Source of the DNA: Paenibacillus piscarius | GTDB taxonomy: Bacteria; Bacillota; Bacilli; Paenibacillales; Paenibacillaceae | Assembly (NCBI RefSeq): GCF_022234545.1 | Contig: NZ_JAIEUI010000006.1 | Location: forward strand, 1 to 64,000 | DNA length: 64,000 nt | Reading direction: 5' to 3' | Shown here: positions 43,430 through 52,876 of the stretch, in pieces | How positions within the stretch are numbered: the first letter of the stretch is position 1 | Layout of the letters: every line of letters starts with the position of its first letter | Notes under the pieces: generated by a model | The model's input: only the letters and a program-made list of their open reading frames with translations | The model's database searches: none | What the model was told of the DNA's origin: nothing | Program-made: the position numbers and the translations under genes

Positions 43430-44395
43430 CTACCATAAGCTGTCCTGGCCAAGCTTTCTGGCGGCTTGGTTGGCGAGGACGACCAATATCAGACTGATGA
43501 CCGATTTGAACAATCCGACAGCGGTAGTAAAGCTGAATTGGCCCTGCGTAATTCCGGTCCGGTAGACATAAGTCTCGATAACATCGGCCACATTGTACAC
43601 CAGCGGATTGTAGAGCACAAAGATCTGTTCGAAGCCGACATCCAGAACGCTCCCGAGGCGCAGGACGAACAGGATCACGATGGTCCCGATGAGCGATGGC
43701 AGGGTAACGTGAATCAGCTGCTTCCATTTGCCCGCACCGTCTACGACAGCGGCCTCGTAGATCTGCGGATCGATCGAGGCCAGCGCAGCCAGATAGATAA
43801 TGGCCCCCCAGCCCGCTTCTTTCCAGATATCGCTGACCACAAGCACTGTTCTGAACCATTCCGGACTGCCCAGGAAGAAGACCGGCTCCAAACCGAGCAT
43901 CCCCAGAAACTGATTAACGATTCCCGTTGCCGGGGACAGCACGTTGATCAGAATACCTCCGATGATGACCCAGGACAGAAAATGCGGTAAATAGACCAGC
44001 GTCTGGACCCCGCGCTTGTACAGCATGTGCCGGACTTCATTCAGCATCAGGGCCAGGATGATCGGACCCGGAAATCCCCAGATCAGCTTGTATAAGCTGA
44101 TCAGCAGCGTATTTTTGAATACCGTGTAAAACTCGCTGTCCATAAACATATTTTTAAAATGCGCAAGTCCCACCCATTCACTGCCGCGGATGCCGGCAAA
44201 GGCGTTGAAATCCTGAAAGGCAACAATGATACCTCCCATTGGCACATATTTGAAAATGATAAAATACGCAAGTCCCGGCAGCATAATCAGGTATAAGTCC
44301 CAGTACTTTTTCAGGGCTTGAAACCGCTCCCATTTTTCCGTACGAAGGGGATGTTTCCCGGGCTGCCGGTCCGCCGCTACCAAATCTGAATCCAT
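43430..44395 (-). CDS. ABC sugar permease, LplB-like
   Basis: Permease of 321 aa, the first gene of the six-gene operon. The N-terminus KYWDLYLIMLPGLAYFIIFKYVPMGG is diagnostic for LplB-type permeases, as is FQDFNAFAGIRGSEWVGL. The EAA-like loop IYEAAVVDGAGKWKQLIHVTLP is near residues 210-230. It pairs with the LplC-like permease to carry substrate delivered by the lipoprotein. AAAGGAGG precedes ATG 44395. Confidence 0.92.
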   Translation of the reverse strand: MDSDLVAADRQPGKHPLRTEKWERFQALKKYWDLYLIMLPGLAYFIIFKYVPMGGIIVAFQDFNAFAGIRGSEWVGLAHFKNMFMDSEFYTVFKNTLLISLYKLIWGFPGPIILALMLNEVRHMLYKRGVQTLVYLPHFLSWVIIGGILINVLSPATGIVNQFLGMLGLEPVFFLGSPEWFRTVLVVSDIWKEAGWGAIIYLAALASIDPQIYEAAVVDGAGKWKQLIHVTLPSLIGTIVILFVLRLGSVLDVGFEQIFVLYNPLVYNVADVIETYVYRTGITQGQFSFTTAVGLFKSVISLILVVLANQAARKLGQDSLW

Positions 44396-44446
44396 AGGCT
44401 ACCTCCTTTACCCTTAGTCATAATCTCTTATCCGTGTGACATCCTC

Positions 44447-44486
44447 ATTGTACCTGCCGTTTGGCATTTGCTTTAAGGGCATTTGC
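44447..44486 (-). promoter_or_regulatory. activator-type promoter of the Lpl/YesMN operon with direct repeats
   Basis: On the minus strand GCAAATGCC occurs twice, at 44478-44486 and 44463-44471, a direct repeat with a 15-bp period. The -10 is TACAAT (44447-44452). The -35 position (44470-44475, TAAAGC) is poor and touched by the proximal repeat. A weak -35 covered by direct repeats is the usual layout for activation by AraC-type regulators, so the YesN-like protein is the likely ligand. Confidence 0.55.
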
Positions 44487-44574
44487 ATGACCTTTTAGGT
44501 GAATTTCTTGACCAATTGGCCGGAAATAACAATATTCCAAACCCAAACTCACCATCTGTGCTACTATACATACA

Positions 44575-44602
44575 GAAAAAAGCTGGCTAATTAGCCAGCT
44601 TC
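44575..44602 (-). terminator. Rho-independent terminator of AKR-MerR operon
   Basis: AAGCTGGCTAATTAGCCAGCTT is a perfect hairpin, followed by TTTTTT on the minus strand, 38 bp after the MerR stop. Confidence 0.85.
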
Positions 44603-44639
44603 TAGTCCATCCAGTATTCTAAGTCTTTCTATTATTCTT

Positions 44640-45026
44640 TCAGGCCTCCCGCCTGGTTTCCTCTTCCCAAGAACGGTAGTAATCAATTTTACCCCGCAGA
44701 ATATCCAAAGTCTGATGAATCGTCTGAGCCTGCTCGATTAATTTCCGCTCATGCTCCTCCAGAAGCTGTCTGCGCTGGGGAATGCCCTCATTGCCAAGCC
44801 GCATCATATCAGCGAACTGCTGCATAAGTGCGATCGGCATTCCTGTAGTCTTAAGCTTTGCGAGTAATACGATCCATTCAAAATCATGCTCCCGATAGAT
44901 CCGATGACCATTCTCGGCACGGGGGATGGGATCCATCAGGCCGATCCTTTCGTAATAACGAAGAGTATGTACGCTTAACCCCGTCATCTCAGCTGCCTGC
45001 TGAATGGTCAGTTCTTTACCGGTCAT
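44640..45026 (-). CDS. MerR family regulator
   Basis: MerR-type activator, 128 aa. The N-terminal winged HTH reads LTIQQAAEMTGLSVHTLRYYERIGLMDPIPRAENGHRIY, followed by a coiled-coil dimerisation helix. No clustered cysteines for metals are present, which points to the AdhR/YraB group that responds to aldehydes or similar electrophiles. It is encoded 15 bp after an aldo/keto reductase in the same operon. The operon promoter has the 19-bp spacer that MerR proteins act on. Confidence 0.9.
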   Translation of the reverse strand: MTGKELTIQQAAEMTGLSVHTLRYYERIGLMDPIPRAENGHRIYREHDFEWIVLLAKLKTTGMPIALMQQFADMMRLGNEGIPQRRQLLEEHERKLIEQAQTIHQTLDILRGKIDYYRSWEEETRREA

Positions 45027-45041
45027 AACCTTACGCTCCTT

Positions 45042-45992
45042 TCAACATCCGTTCAATTGATCAAGCTGTTCCGGGCTAATTTGCAGCTTAAGTGCCCCCA
45101 GATTTTCCTCCAATTGCGCTAGACCGCTTGCAGCAACAACGGGAAGAGCTCTCGGATGCTTGTGCAGCATCCAAGCCAGTATAAGCTGATTCGGTGTCGC
45201 TCCCAGCTCTCCGGCAACCTTCCTTAGCGTATGCAACCGGGTCATCTGATCCTCTCTCCGGTATGCCTCGGGCAGGACCGCTTCCTTCCTGTTGTACATA
45301 CCTCCCAGGAGGGGGGAATATGCCAAGAGCGTAAAATCATCATTTTGACTGCAGTAAGCAAGTAAATCCTCATCCGCACTGACCTGCACTCCGAAATCCG
45401 CATCCGCTCTAGGCTGCAAATACGTATGCCGCTGCTGGATGCAGCAATAGGACTCCCATCCTTTTGACTGACTAATCGCCTTGGCCTCCAGGAGCCTGGA
45501 AAACCGGTAATTACTGCAGCCTATAGCCCTTACTTTACCTGATTTGACCAAGGAATCCAAGGTCTCCAAGGTTTCCTCAAGCTCAGTTTCGTTATCGTCA
45601 ATATGAGCATAGTATAAATCTACATAATCTGTTCCAAGATTCAGCAAGCTTTCGTCAATTGCCTTCTCAATCGCTTGGCGGCCTAAGCCTTCCATTCTTT
45701 CGCTTTTTGGCACTACCGGTTTCGCTCCCACTTTGGTGGCCAAAATGATCTGATCTCTGTTTTTTCTTTCTTTCATCCATTCGCCAAGCAAAGACTCGCT
45801 TTCTCCGCCAACACAGCCTTCGTTCCATATCGCATAGTTGTTGGCTGTATCCAGAAAATTCCCGCCTGCTTCAACAAAATGATCAAGCAGCTGGAAAGAG
45901 GTTTGTTTGTCGGTTCGCGATCCAAAATTCAGACACCCCAAAGAATAAGCGCTTACCACCAATCCTGTATTTCCCAACGTATAATGCTTCAC
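45042..45992 (-). CDS. aldo/keto reductase
   Basis: Aldo/keto reductase of 316 aa. Signatures are YTLGNTGLVVSAYSLGCLNFG, GGNFLDTANNYAIW (Asp; the usual catalytic Tyr is in NNY), ATKVG, YVDLYYAHIDDNETELEETL, IGCSNYRF and LPVVAASGLAQLEENLGAL. GTG 45992 follows GGGAGGATTTAG and gives the normal family N-terminus; the frame continues to 46040 without a ribosome site. Co-transcribed with a MerR regulator, it probably reduces reactive aldehydes or ketones. Confidence 0.88.
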   Translation of the reverse strand: MKHYTLGNTGLVVSAYSLGCLNFGSRTDKQTSFQLLDHFVEAGGNFLDTANNYAIWNEGCVGGESESLLGEWMKERKNRDQIILATKVGAKPVVPKSERMEGLGRQAIEKAIDESLLNLGTDYVDLYYAHIDDNETELEETLETLDSLVKSGKVRAIGCSNYRFSRLLEAKAISQSKGWESYCCIQQRHTYLQPRADADFGVQVSADEDLLAYCSQNDDFTLLAYSPLLGGMYNRKEAVLPEAYRREDQMTRLHTLRKVAGELGATPNQLILAWMLHKHPRALPVVAASGLAQLEENLGALKLQISPEQLDQLNGC

Positions 45993-46051
45993 ACTAAATC
46001 CTCCCTTTAACAAACTGAATGAACTTCCACTTTTTTGCATCCTACGTGACC

Positions 46052-46082
46052 AGTATAAGAGTTTAAGCGCACTCTAAGTCAA
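46052..46082 (-). promoter_or_regulatory. MerR-type promoter with 19-bp spacer
   Basis: The minus strand has -35 TTGACT (46077-46082) and -10 TATACT (46052-46057) separated by 19 bp, two more than optimal. The spacer TAGAGTGCGCTTAAACTCT is an interrupted palindrome (AGAGT/ACTCT). This is the typical MerR layout, in which the protein untwists the overlong spacer. Confidence 0.8.
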
Positions 46083-46280
46083 TACTGCTAATCCAATATC
46101 TTCTCTATTTTTAAAAATGCAAAAACACCCTCAAAATAGTCTCCATATCTTCCGACATGAGAGCATCTCTTGAAGGTGTTTTAATGAGTACGATAAGCCA
46201 GCCTCATTCTCCCGGTTACCCCTATCGTAAAACAGTTATAAAAAGAGGCCAACCAGAAATCTCTGGCTGACCTAATAATA

Positions 46281-46305
46281 AGAGACCCGCTAAATTAGCG
46301 GCTCT
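46281..46305 (-). terminator. terminator-like hairpin after DinB gene
   Basis: CCGCTAA and TTAGCGG form a hairpin just after the DinB stop. The T run is weak (CTCTTATT). The same palindrome with a good T run occurs at 53829-53854. Confidence 0.4.
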
Positions 46306-46311
46306 GCTTGT

Positions 46312-46779
46312 TCATTTAGCGAGATTCATTTTCGGCGGAATATACCCGAGCTGCCTGCCCATTTTTACAATTTGACCTCTATGATGAAATTCGTGGGTGA
46401 TGGTGTGCGTAAATAACCATAATTCGGTTAACTCTGCACTGTCACAATGCCAGGATGCTGGTTTGGTGGGATCCCATTTGTTTTTAAAGTCATTTAGAAA
46501 TTCATACACCAGTTCATCCGTGTTCTTAAAAACCTGACGCATTTTCTCTACATTGTCAACGGATTCAGGATTTATTGTGGGAAGTGATTTGCCAAGGGCG
46601 CGAATCCCTAACCATATCCGGTAACAATCGGCTACATGAGCATGCAGACTGCGAATAGAAGCTCCGCCAAAGCTTTCTATTTCTTTCACATAATCTGCGG
46701 GGGACATGGACTCGCAATAACGAAATAATGATTCCCTTGTGCGCTGGATCATTTCATACTGACCTTTGAATACATCCAT
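46312..46779 (-). CDS. DinB family protein
   Basis: Four-helix-bundle DinB/YfiT-type protein, 155 aa. The putative metal triad is formed by His in SLHAHVADCYRIW (about 46-48) and two His in THTITHEFHHRGQIVKMGRQLG (about 125-135). Members include thiol S-transferases that use bacillithiol, plus many uncharacterised proteins. It has its own promoter and no operon partner. The substrate is not known. Confidence 0.85.
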   Translation of the reverse strand: MDVFKGQYEMIQRTRESLFRYCESMSPADYVKEIESFGGASIRSLHAHVADCYRIWLGIRALGKSLPTINPESVDNVEKMRQVFKNTDELVYEFLNDFKNKWDPTKPASWHCDSAELTELWLFTHTITHEFHHRGQIVKMGRQLGYIPPKMNLAK

Positions 46780-46843
46780 CTGCTCGCTCTCCTTTTGATT
46801 CTACTTACACAACGAACCTTCCGAATGAAGACTTTAGATATCT

Positions 46844-46872
46844 ATAATAACTATTATATTTCGTTACGTCAA
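46844..46872 (-). promoter_or_regulatory. SigA-type promoter of DinB gene
   Basis: On the minus strand TTGACG (46867-46872), 17 bp, TATTAT (46844-46849), about 65 bp before the DinB ATG. Confidence 0.6.
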
Positions 46873-46907
46873 GGAGTTACCTTGCGAAGCCCTTCTCAGT
46901 AGTTAGT

Positions 46908-47879
46908 TCAATCATATGCCTCCACAGGATCAACGCGCTGCGAATCGGTTATATTTGCAACGGCCCGGTACAGATTTGGCGGATATTCGGCGATCCGGTG
47001 GCATAAGTACAAGTACCACTCATGGCCATAGGTCAAATAGATCTGCACCGGATAACCGGCTGATTTCAGCCTGCTGCCAAGCTCCGGCCGGATGCCGTAC
47101 AGCATCTCCAGCTTCGCGCCATGCTCCGTCAATAGACCCCGCTGTATCGCTGCCTCGATGATGCTCTCATCATGCGTAGCAATTGAAACCCGGTGTCCGT
47201 CTGCGAGAGCCTGTCCCACTAGCTGTAAATATCGCTCATTTAGTGATTCAGATCGGGGTATTGCGACCTCTCCCGACTCTTGGTAGGCGCCCTTCACGAT
47301 TCGTATCCGGCCTGGCGAAGCGGATAGCTCGGCCAAATCATCCGGTGTCCGATGTAAATGTGCCTGCAGCGTAATGCCGATATTCGGATACTTGGAGGCG
47401 GCCCGCTTGTATACCTCGAGGATCTGCTCTGTCTTAGCCGACTCTTCCATGCTGATGAACAGTTCCAGTTCCGTTCCCGGTGCCCGTGCCGCTAATTTGG
47501 TTAAGTTCGTATAAGCAAGCTCCATATCCAGCATCAGGCCGATATGCGACAAATCGAAGGATATACAGGCGGATGCCCCCTGTTCCCCGAGATCATCGAT
47601 TAGCGCTGTTATCTCCAGAGCGGCCGCCTCACACTCCTCCGCATTTACCGTATTCTCGCCGATGTACTCTAGTGAAATGGCATAGCCTTTGGCAGTAAGC
47701 CTCTGCCCTGCTTCGAGCCCGTCTATACGGGATTCGCCTGTTACATACTGCAAAGCAGCCTTTTTCAGTAGCCCGTATAGCAGTGGTGTTTGCTCCACAT
47801 ACGCCTTAATATCCATTCGTCTGGCGACTGACTTTAATGCCTCTGCCGCTTGCTGTTCCCAATCTTTGTTATTATGCAT
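46908..47879 (-). CDS. proline dehydrogenase
   Basis: Monofunctional FAD-dependent proline dehydrogenase, 323 aa, which oxidises proline to pyrroline-5-carboxylate. The (beta/alpha)8 barrel shows ISLEYIGENTVNAEE, RIRIVKGAYQESGEVAIP, ATHDESIIEAA and EMLYGIRPEL. The active-site helix is YLYLCHRIAEYPPNLYRAVAN with the Arg pair region. No pyrroline-5-carboxylate dehydrogenase gene is adjacent. The AraC-type regulator encoded 76 bp upstream on the same strand may control it. AAGGGGGAAATG precedes ATG 47879. Confidence 0.9.
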   Translation of the reverse strand: MHNNKDWEQQAAEALKSVARRMDIKAYVEQTPLLYGLLKKAALQYVTGESRIDGLEAGQRLTAKGYAISLEYIGENTVNAEECEAAALEITALIDDLGEQGASACISFDLSHIGLMLDMELAYTNLTKLAARAPGTELELFISMEESAKTEQILEVYKRAASKYPNIGITLQAHLHRTPDDLAELSASPGRIRIVKGAYQESGEVAIPRSESLNERYLQLVGQALADGHRVSIATHDESIIEAAIQRGLLTEHGAKLEMLYGIRPELGSRLKSAGYPVQIYLTYGHEWYLYLCHRIAEYPPNLYRAVANITDSQRVDPVEAYD

Positions 47880-47954
47880 TTGACATTTCCCCCTTCTAGA
47901 AGTATTTCAAGTGTACTTGCACAGAAGGGCGTAATCTTGTAAAAAATTGCTCAT

Positions 47955-48764
47955 CTAGATCGACATCGCATATTGCCTGGGCGTTGCTCCTACAATTTTC
48001 GAAAAAGCCTTGGTAAAATGGCTTTGGTCATAATACCCTGCCTCAGCCGCGATATCAACGATCGGACGCTGCTTCGCCAGCTGAATTTTGGCATAATTGA
48101 TGCGCAGCAGGTTTTGATAGGCATGAGGGGGCAGATGGCTCCCTTTCTTGAAGAGCCGGATCAGATGAAAGCGGCTGATTCCGGCTTCCTGTTCCAATTG
48201 CTCAAGCGTGACCTGCCCGGTAAAATTCGCCTGCAGGTAGTCTTTGATCAGCCTCACGTATTTGTGCTCCTGAACACCTGATAAGCCTGTGTGTCCCAGG
48301 TCATTCTCATTAGGGTCAACCAAAGCTTGGACAAGTTCAATGAGGGCCGTCTCGGTTTCAAGCGGAGAACCGCCGCCTGCGAGCGCGCCCATCGTGTAAT
48401 TTAATCGTTCGCGGCACGCTTCATTCTTGCCTCCGCCCAGTAAGAACGGGATGTGCAGCTGGTTAAGCTCCTCCGGTCTAAGCTTTTGCAGCCAGTCAGG
48501 GCGGATAAACAACATCTTATACCGCCATTCCACGTCCGGTTCCGGATGGCAGGCATGCAGCATCATTGGCGGAAAACTGATCATCCTCCCAGCTGCCACC
48601 TGTATCTGTTTGCCGTCGCACCAGGCGTTCGTGCCGCCTGCATCTATGAGCCCGACCGAATATTCTTCGTGAAAATGCCTATGGTAGGCTAGATCGTCCG
48701 CCGTACAGTGCTTCCCCTCCAGAAAGGGCAGTGCTTCATCCCGGTAAAATGTAACTTCAGGCAT
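47955..48764 (-). CDS. AraC family regulator with cupin sensor
   Basis: AraC-type activator, 269 aa. The N-terminal cupin-like ligand domain has HRHFHEEYSVGLIDAGGTNAW and AGRMISFPPMMLHACHPE. The C-terminal double HTH is LEQLEQEAGISRFHLIRLFKKGSHLPPHAYQ and DIAAEAGYYDQSHFTKAFSKIVGATPRQY. ATG 48764 with AAGGGG seven bases upstream is preferred to 48803. It lies upstream of proline dehydrogenase on the same strand and is divergent from an SDR gene; the ligand is unknown. Confidence 0.9.
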   Translation of the reverse strand: MPEVTFYRDEALPFLEGKHCTADDLAYHRHFHEEYSVGLIDAGGTNAWCDGKQIQVAAGRMISFPPMMLHACHPEPDVEWRYKMLFIRPDWLQKLRPEELNQLHIPFLLGGGKNEACRERLNYTMGALAGGGSPLETETALIELVQALVDPNENDLGHTGLSGVQEHKYVRLIKDYLQANFTGQVTLEQLEQEAGISRFHLIRLFKKGSHLPPHAYQNLLRINYAKIQLAKQRPIVDIAAEAGYYDQSHFTKAFSKIVGATPRQYAMSI

Positions 48765-48893
48765 GTTTTCGCCCCTTCCTCCTGATTGCGCATTGATGTT
48801 CAATGATTATTGTATCGGTTGTACTCTCATATTACATCAAGTGCTTCTCTTTATCGAATAATGATTGATCGCTAATAGGCTTGAAATTAATGA

Positions 48894-48932
48894 TTGCATT
48901 TTTGAACCGTAAGGTCCATAATAATTATGGAC
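48894..48932 (+). promoter_or_regulatory. SDR-TetR promoter and palindromic operator
   Basis: -35 TTGCAT (48894-48899), 17 bp, -10 CATAAT (48917-48922). The -10 lies inside a perfect 19-bp palindrome GTCCATAAT-A-ATTATGGAC (48914-48932). The TetR encoded second in the operon is the likely ligand. Confidence 0.7.
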
Positions 48933-48967
48933 TTATTGGTCCAAAATAAAAGAAGAGGAGTTTTACT

Positions 48968-49726
48968 ATGAATACAACAAGTACAATGAATAAACCCTTA
49001 GCAGGCAGAAAGGCATTCGTTACCGGAGGAGCGCGCGGCATTGGCGCGGCCATTGTCAGACGGCTGGCAGAAGACGGTGCATCGGTTGCATTTACTTATG
49101 TAAGTGCGCACAGCAAGGCAGAGGAACTGGTAGAGGAAATTAAAAGCGCAGGAGGCCAAGCTTTAGCCATTCGCGCGGACAGCGCTGATTTCGAGGCCTT
49201 GAAAGGTGCTGCTGATGAGACGATCCAAACCTTTGGCGGTATTGACATTCTTGTCAATAATGCAGGCATTTCAAGTCTAAAGCCTTACGACCAATTCACC
49301 CTTGAGGAATTCGATCAAATCGTCGCGGTTAACCTGAAGGCGGTATTCGTTGCCGTTCAAGCAGCTGCTCCGCAAATGAAATCAGGTGGCCGTATCATTA
49401 ATATTGGCAGTATTTCTGCCGAATTTAATCCTTTTCCGGGAAACAGCCTGTATGTCGCGACCAAGGCCGCTGTCGCCGGATTGACACGGGCGTTAGCCCG
49501 CGATCTGGCACCTCAGGGTGTTACCGTCAACAATATTCAACCCGGTATGATTGATACGGATATGAATCCGGAGAACGGCCCTTATGCTTCGGGCGCAGAC
49601 ATGATTCCGTTAGGAAGATATGGAAAGGCCTCCGAAATTGCAAGCATGGTGGCGTATCTCTCTTCCTCCGAGGCTGGCTATACTACAGGGGCAACTCTGA
49701 ATATTGACGGAGGCGGAAGCATCTAA
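48968..49726 (+). CDS. short-chain dehydrogenase/reductase (FabG-like)
   Basis: Classical SDR oxidoreductase, 252 aa. The NADP-binding motif is [19 protein letters not shown] (TGGARGIG 19-26), followed by [10 protein letters not shown]. The catalytic Ser is in [10 protein letters not shown] and the Tyr/Lys in [16 protein letters not shown]; the C-terminus is [12 protein letters not shown]. It resembles 3-oxoacyl-ACP reductases, but the isolated setting suggests reduction of a small carbonyl compound. AGAGGAG precedes ATG 48968. It is in an operon with a TetR repressor that probably controls both. Confidence 0.9.
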   Translation: MNTTSTMNKPLAGRKAFVTGGARGIGAAIVRRLAEDGASVAFTYVSAHSKAEELVEEIKSAGGQALAIRADSADFEALKGAADETIQTFGGIDILVNNAGISSLKPYDQFTLEEFDQIVAVNLKAVFVAVQAAAPQMKSGGRIINIGSISAEFNPFPGNSLYVATKAAVAGLTRALARDLAPQGVTVNNIQPGMIDTDMNPENGPYASGADMIPLGRYGKASEIASMVAYLSSSEAGYTTGATLNIDGGGSI

Positions 49727-49797
49727 TCATAGCCAGCTTTACAGAGAGGCCCGGGGAACGTAAACTAATAATTATCTTTTGCAAAGGGGAAATCATT

Positions 49798-50397
49798 ATG
49801 GCAGCCGGACGCCCTCGGGCCTTTGACATTAATAAAGCACTTGAAAGTGCTCTGGAGATTTTTAGGAGGAAGGGATATGAAGGGACATCGTTGTCCGACC
49901 TGACCGAAGCCATGAAGATTAACCGTTCAAGCTTTTATGCGACCTTCGGAAGCAAGGAGAACCTGTTTCACAAGGCGTTAGATTTATATATGAACGAAGG
50001 ACCGATTCAAGCTTCAGCAGCTGCTCTAAAAGAACCGACAGCCCGCCTGGTTATTGAGAAGCTTCTTCGGGCTACCGCAGATTCGGTGGTCGATCCCAAC
50101 TATTCTCCGGGCTGTCTAACGGTCAAAGGTGCTCTTGCGTGCAGTGAGGAATCTGACCCGGTCCAGCAATTGTTAACCGATCTGCGCGTTCAAATGGAAC
50201 AGGCACTCACCACCCGGCTGGAGCAGGCCAAGGAAGATGGAGATTTGCCCAAGCATAGTAATCCTGCCGCTCTATCCCGGTATGTCGCAACTCTCTTAGC
50301 GGGCATGTCGATTCAGGCCGTCAACGGAGCCAGCCGTGAAGATCTTGAAGACGTGATTAGCATCACTCTTTCTGCAATGTCCTATATCAATCAATAA
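49798..50397 (+). CDS. TetR/AcrR family regulator
   Basis: TetR-family repressor, 199 aa. The N-terminus [38 protein letters not shown] with [20 protein letters not shown] is typical of the group controlling oxidoreductases. [17 protein letters not shown] in the middle carries two Cys (GC...AC), a pattern seen in YxaF-like and NemR-like subgroups. AAAGGGGAAA precedes ATG 49798. Its stop overlaps the convergent HpaB-family gene by 11 bp. It presumably binds the palindrome in front of the SDR gene. Confidence 0.9.
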   Translation: MAAGRPRAFDINKALESALEIFRRKGYEGTSLSDLTEAMKINRSSFYATFGSKENLFHKALDLYMNEGPIQASAAALKEPTARLVIEKLLRATADSVVDPNYSPGCLTVKGALACSEESDPVQQLLTDLRVQMEQALTTRLEQAKEDGDLPKHSNPAALSRYVATLLAGMSIQAVNGASREDLEDVISITLSAMSYINQ

Positions 50398-51874
50398 GAC
50401 TCTTTTCATTTGCCAGTCTATCGGGCTTCCCCCGCTGCAGAAATTCATCAATCATCGCTGTGTATTTGTCCAGACTGTACACTTTATACATCCGGGAAGT
50501 AAGCGTACGGGTATTTCCGAAGAAAAAGCGCTCAAACTGCTTCTGTCTGCCGCCGAAGGGACCGATCGCCAGTTCCCGGGCCAGCCGGAAAAGAGCAATC
50601 CGGTCGCGGGCTGATGTATCCTGTCCTTTAAGATAAAGACGGAGAAAATCGCCGGCATCTGATGCCAGGTCTGTCTCGGAAGGAAGCATTACCAGATTAC
50701 TGGAGCTGATGTCCTGAAGCATCCCCAGCATCTCCTGATAAAAGGAGGAATACTGCATCGTAGCAGCAATCAGCGGCTTCGGGGCCGGTACATAATAGCC
50801 CTGGGAATCCGGTTCCGCCATCATTTCCGAAGCCAGGCGAAGAGATTTCAGGTTCTCAAGCATGGTCAGAATCCGGGATATCCGCTCCCTCGTAACCGCT
50901 TCGAGAGCGATATTCTGTTCATCTGACAATGCAGAGATCAAGCCGAGCAGAAATTCCGTCTTGGCAATGTAACGGGTAAGCACCTGATGACCGGCATGGC
51001 TGTGAAAATTCCCTTCGCTGAACAGTCTCTCTCCAATCTCTTCATCCCCTAAGTAAAAGATCCGGTTACGTGGAATAAGCACGTGATCGAAGATCACCAT
51101 GGCGTCCATTTCTTCAAATCTGCTGCTCAGCGGATGATCATAATGCGATGTGCCTGAATAGCTCTCACGGCAAATGAAGGTCATTCCTTCCAGATCATTG
51201 GGAACGGCAAAGGCAAAGGCATACGGATTATCCGGCTCCAGCATGGAAGGGAGAGGTGTAGAGAATACCAGGATTTCATCGCAGGTTGCTGCCTGCGTAG
51301 CCATCATAAACGCACCGTTTACTACAATTCCGTTCTCCTTGCGGTCGATCACTTTGGCTGTAATCGAATCCTGGACATCGTCCACCAGCTCGGACAACCG
51401 GCTGGCAAAGGGCTGGATGAATACATGGGATAAGGTAATGTCCTGACTGCGGCAGTAATCATAGTATTTTGTGAGATTATCTTCATATTCGGGATTGTAT
51501 TCTCGTAACAGATGAGCCGCGGTATATAAAGACATCAGCGTCGTGTTCATATAATCCGGGGATCTCCCTAAAAACCCGTGGTGCTTCTCTGCCCACAATT
51601 CCATCATGATTCTCCTGCGGACCAGGTCTTCCCTGCTTCTTGGTGCCAGGAAGGAAAGTCCGTAACGCTCCCCGTCCGTAACGCTTTGAAAGGTCATTTG
51701 TTCGATGGTTTCCTTCTGATGCTGCATATCATACATTTCCGCTTGGGTCTTCATTAATCCGTTGAAGGCAGGATGGCTGGATAAAGGCCTGTCGATGGTT
51801 TTACCCTGATACCATATCTTGATATGCTGGCGGTTGATCCGCTCGGTATATTCTTTGCCGTTCTTAACTGCCAT
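50387..51874 (-). CDS. 4-hydroxyphenylacetate 3-monooxygenase (HpaB) family protein
   Basis: Oxygenase component of the HpaB/PvcC two-component flavin-dependent family, 495 aa, with an acyl-CoA-dehydrogenase-like fold. The start [17 protein letters not shown] matches the family opening, so ATG 51874 is used although the frame runs to 51964. Later landmarks are [54 protein letters not shown] and a C-terminal helix with [13 protein letters not shown]. It needs a flavin reductase (HpaC), which is not encoded here. Such enzymes ortho-hydroxylate phenols into catechols; the substrate is unknown. Confidence 0.88.
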   Translation of the reverse strand: MAVKNGKEYTERINRQHIKIWYQGKTIDRPLSSHPAFNGLMKTQAEMYDMQHQKETIEQMTFQSVTDGERYGLSFLAPRSREDLVRRRIMMELWAEKHHGFLGRSPDYMNTTLMSLYTAAHLLREYNPEYEDNLTKYYDYCRSQDITLSHVFIQPFASRLSELVDDVQDSITAKVIDRKENGIVVNGAFMMATQAATCDEILVFSTPLPSMLEPDNPYAFAFAVPNDLEGMTFICRESYSGTSHYDHPLSSRFEEMDAMVIFDHVLIPRNRIFYLGDEEIGERLFSEGNFHSHAGHQVLTRYIAKTEFLLGLISALSDEQNIALEAVTRERISRILTMLENLKSLRLASEMMAEPDSQGYYVPAPKPLIAATMQYSSFYQEMLGMLQDISSSNLVMLPSETDLASDAGDFLRLYLKGQDTSARDRIALFRLARELAIGPFGGRQKQFERFFFGNTRTLTSRMYKVYSLDKYTAMIDEFLQRGKPDRLANEKSLID

Positions 51875-52273
51875 GCCCCCACCCCATTCATGAACATTCA
51901 ACAGTTCAGCTATCTGACCGAACCAGTTTCCGTAAAATATGTTGTGCCGCAAAAAGCAGTACATTGTCCATGTTCAAACATTTATTTTGCATAGTGAACG
52001 ATCATAGGGGGTGGGGCAATAAGTCTAATTTTCTGACGTCAATATCCGCTTGTTTGAATCCCTGTCTGATTTCATGCACAACCTCTTTACCTTTCTCCAC
52101 ATTCCTTACCCCTTCTCTTCATTCGTTAAGTCTAAGATACTATTGATCAGGAGCCTGGTACATATACGCATCCACTGCGGATTTATCCGAATCTCTGTAA
52201 TGTTCTGCCCCACGCCAAAAAACAGCATCCTCTGCAGCTACAGAATGCTGTTCTTCAAGTGTTATAGAATAAA
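51875..52273. other. 399-bp intergenic region
   Basis: Upstream region of the HpaB-family gene. It holds TTGACG and TTAGAC-16-TATGAT promoter-like elements on the minus strand, neither decisive, and a terminator near the right end. No gene was recognised. Confidence 0.4.
52217..52252 (-). terminator. Rho-independent terminator of GNAT gene
   Basis: ACAGCAT and ATGCTGT form the base of a hairpin followed on the minus strand by TTTTTT, about 20 bp after the GNAT stop. Confidence 0.75.
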
Positions 52274-52729
52274 CTACAGTTCCTTCGTCATAAATCTGCT
52301 GTTCGGATCCGGGATGTAATCTGCAAACGGCTCACAATAGGTGAAGCCGAAATCTTCATACAGCTTGCGGGCAGGGATGAATGAATCCATGGAGCCGGTC
52401 TCCAGACTGATCCGTTTGTATCCGCGGCTTACGGCTTCTTCAATAATATGAGCAAGCATATTTCTGGCTACACCTTTGCGCAAATGCTTCTTGGCGGTCC
52501 GCATCGATTTGAGCTCGGCATGCTCTTTGTCCAATTCCTTGATCGCCCCGCAGCCCAGAAGCTCCTCATCCTCCCAAGCGCACCAGAACGTAATTTCCGG
52601 CTGCTTCAGCCCGTCCAGATTAAGGGCATGAATGCTCTCCGGCGGAGAGTCCTCTGCCATTCCCTGCAGATGTTCCGCAATTAATCCAATCACTTGTGTC
52701 CCGCTCAAATCATCTACAAGAATCTTCAC
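52274..52729 (-). CDS. GNAT family N-acetyltransferase
   Basis: Acetyltransferase of 151 aa. The acetyl-CoA loop is in KKHLRKGVARNMLAHIIEEA, following CGAIKELDKEHAELKSMRT. The C-terminal ARKLYEDFGFTYCEPFADY with DPNSRFMTKEL is characteristic of the YjhQ/PhnO-like small GNAT group. The acceptor is unknown. It stands alone with its own terminator; no regulatory gene is adjacent. Confidence 0.85.
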   Translation of the reverse strand: MKILVDDLSGTQVIGLIAEHLQGMAEDSPPESIHALNLDGLKQPEITFWCAWEDEELLGCGAIKELDKEHAELKSMRTAKKHLRKGVARNMLAHIIEEAVSRGYKRISLETGSMDSFIPARKLYEDFGFTYCEPFADYIPDPNSRFMTKEL

Positions 52730-52876
52730 TGAAAACCACTCCTACGTTAATGTTAAGTATGAACCATAGCTGTTAAACTTCTGTATATCATATTACCCCC
52801 ATGGCAGGTTTTCTGACAAGTCTATTATGACTGCATATGAAATTTGATATATCACAACCCAAATTCTCGTCTTGGA

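Larger units (their letters stand above)
45993..46311. other. 319-bp intergenic region with promoter and hairpins
   Basis: It contains the MerR-type promoter at 46052-46082, a long inverted repeat AAAACACCCTCAA (46122-46134)/TTGAAGGTGTTTT (46170-46182) around a 35-base loop, and the hairpin at 46281-46305. No gene was recognised. Confidence 0.5.

Noticed and set aside
46122..46182. Long inverted repeat AAAACACCCTCAA/TTGAAGGTGTTTT as a riboswitch or small RNA
   Set aside because: A single stem with a 35-base loop, no riboswitch-like core, and no gene directly downstream on a matching strand; kept only as part of the intergenic description.
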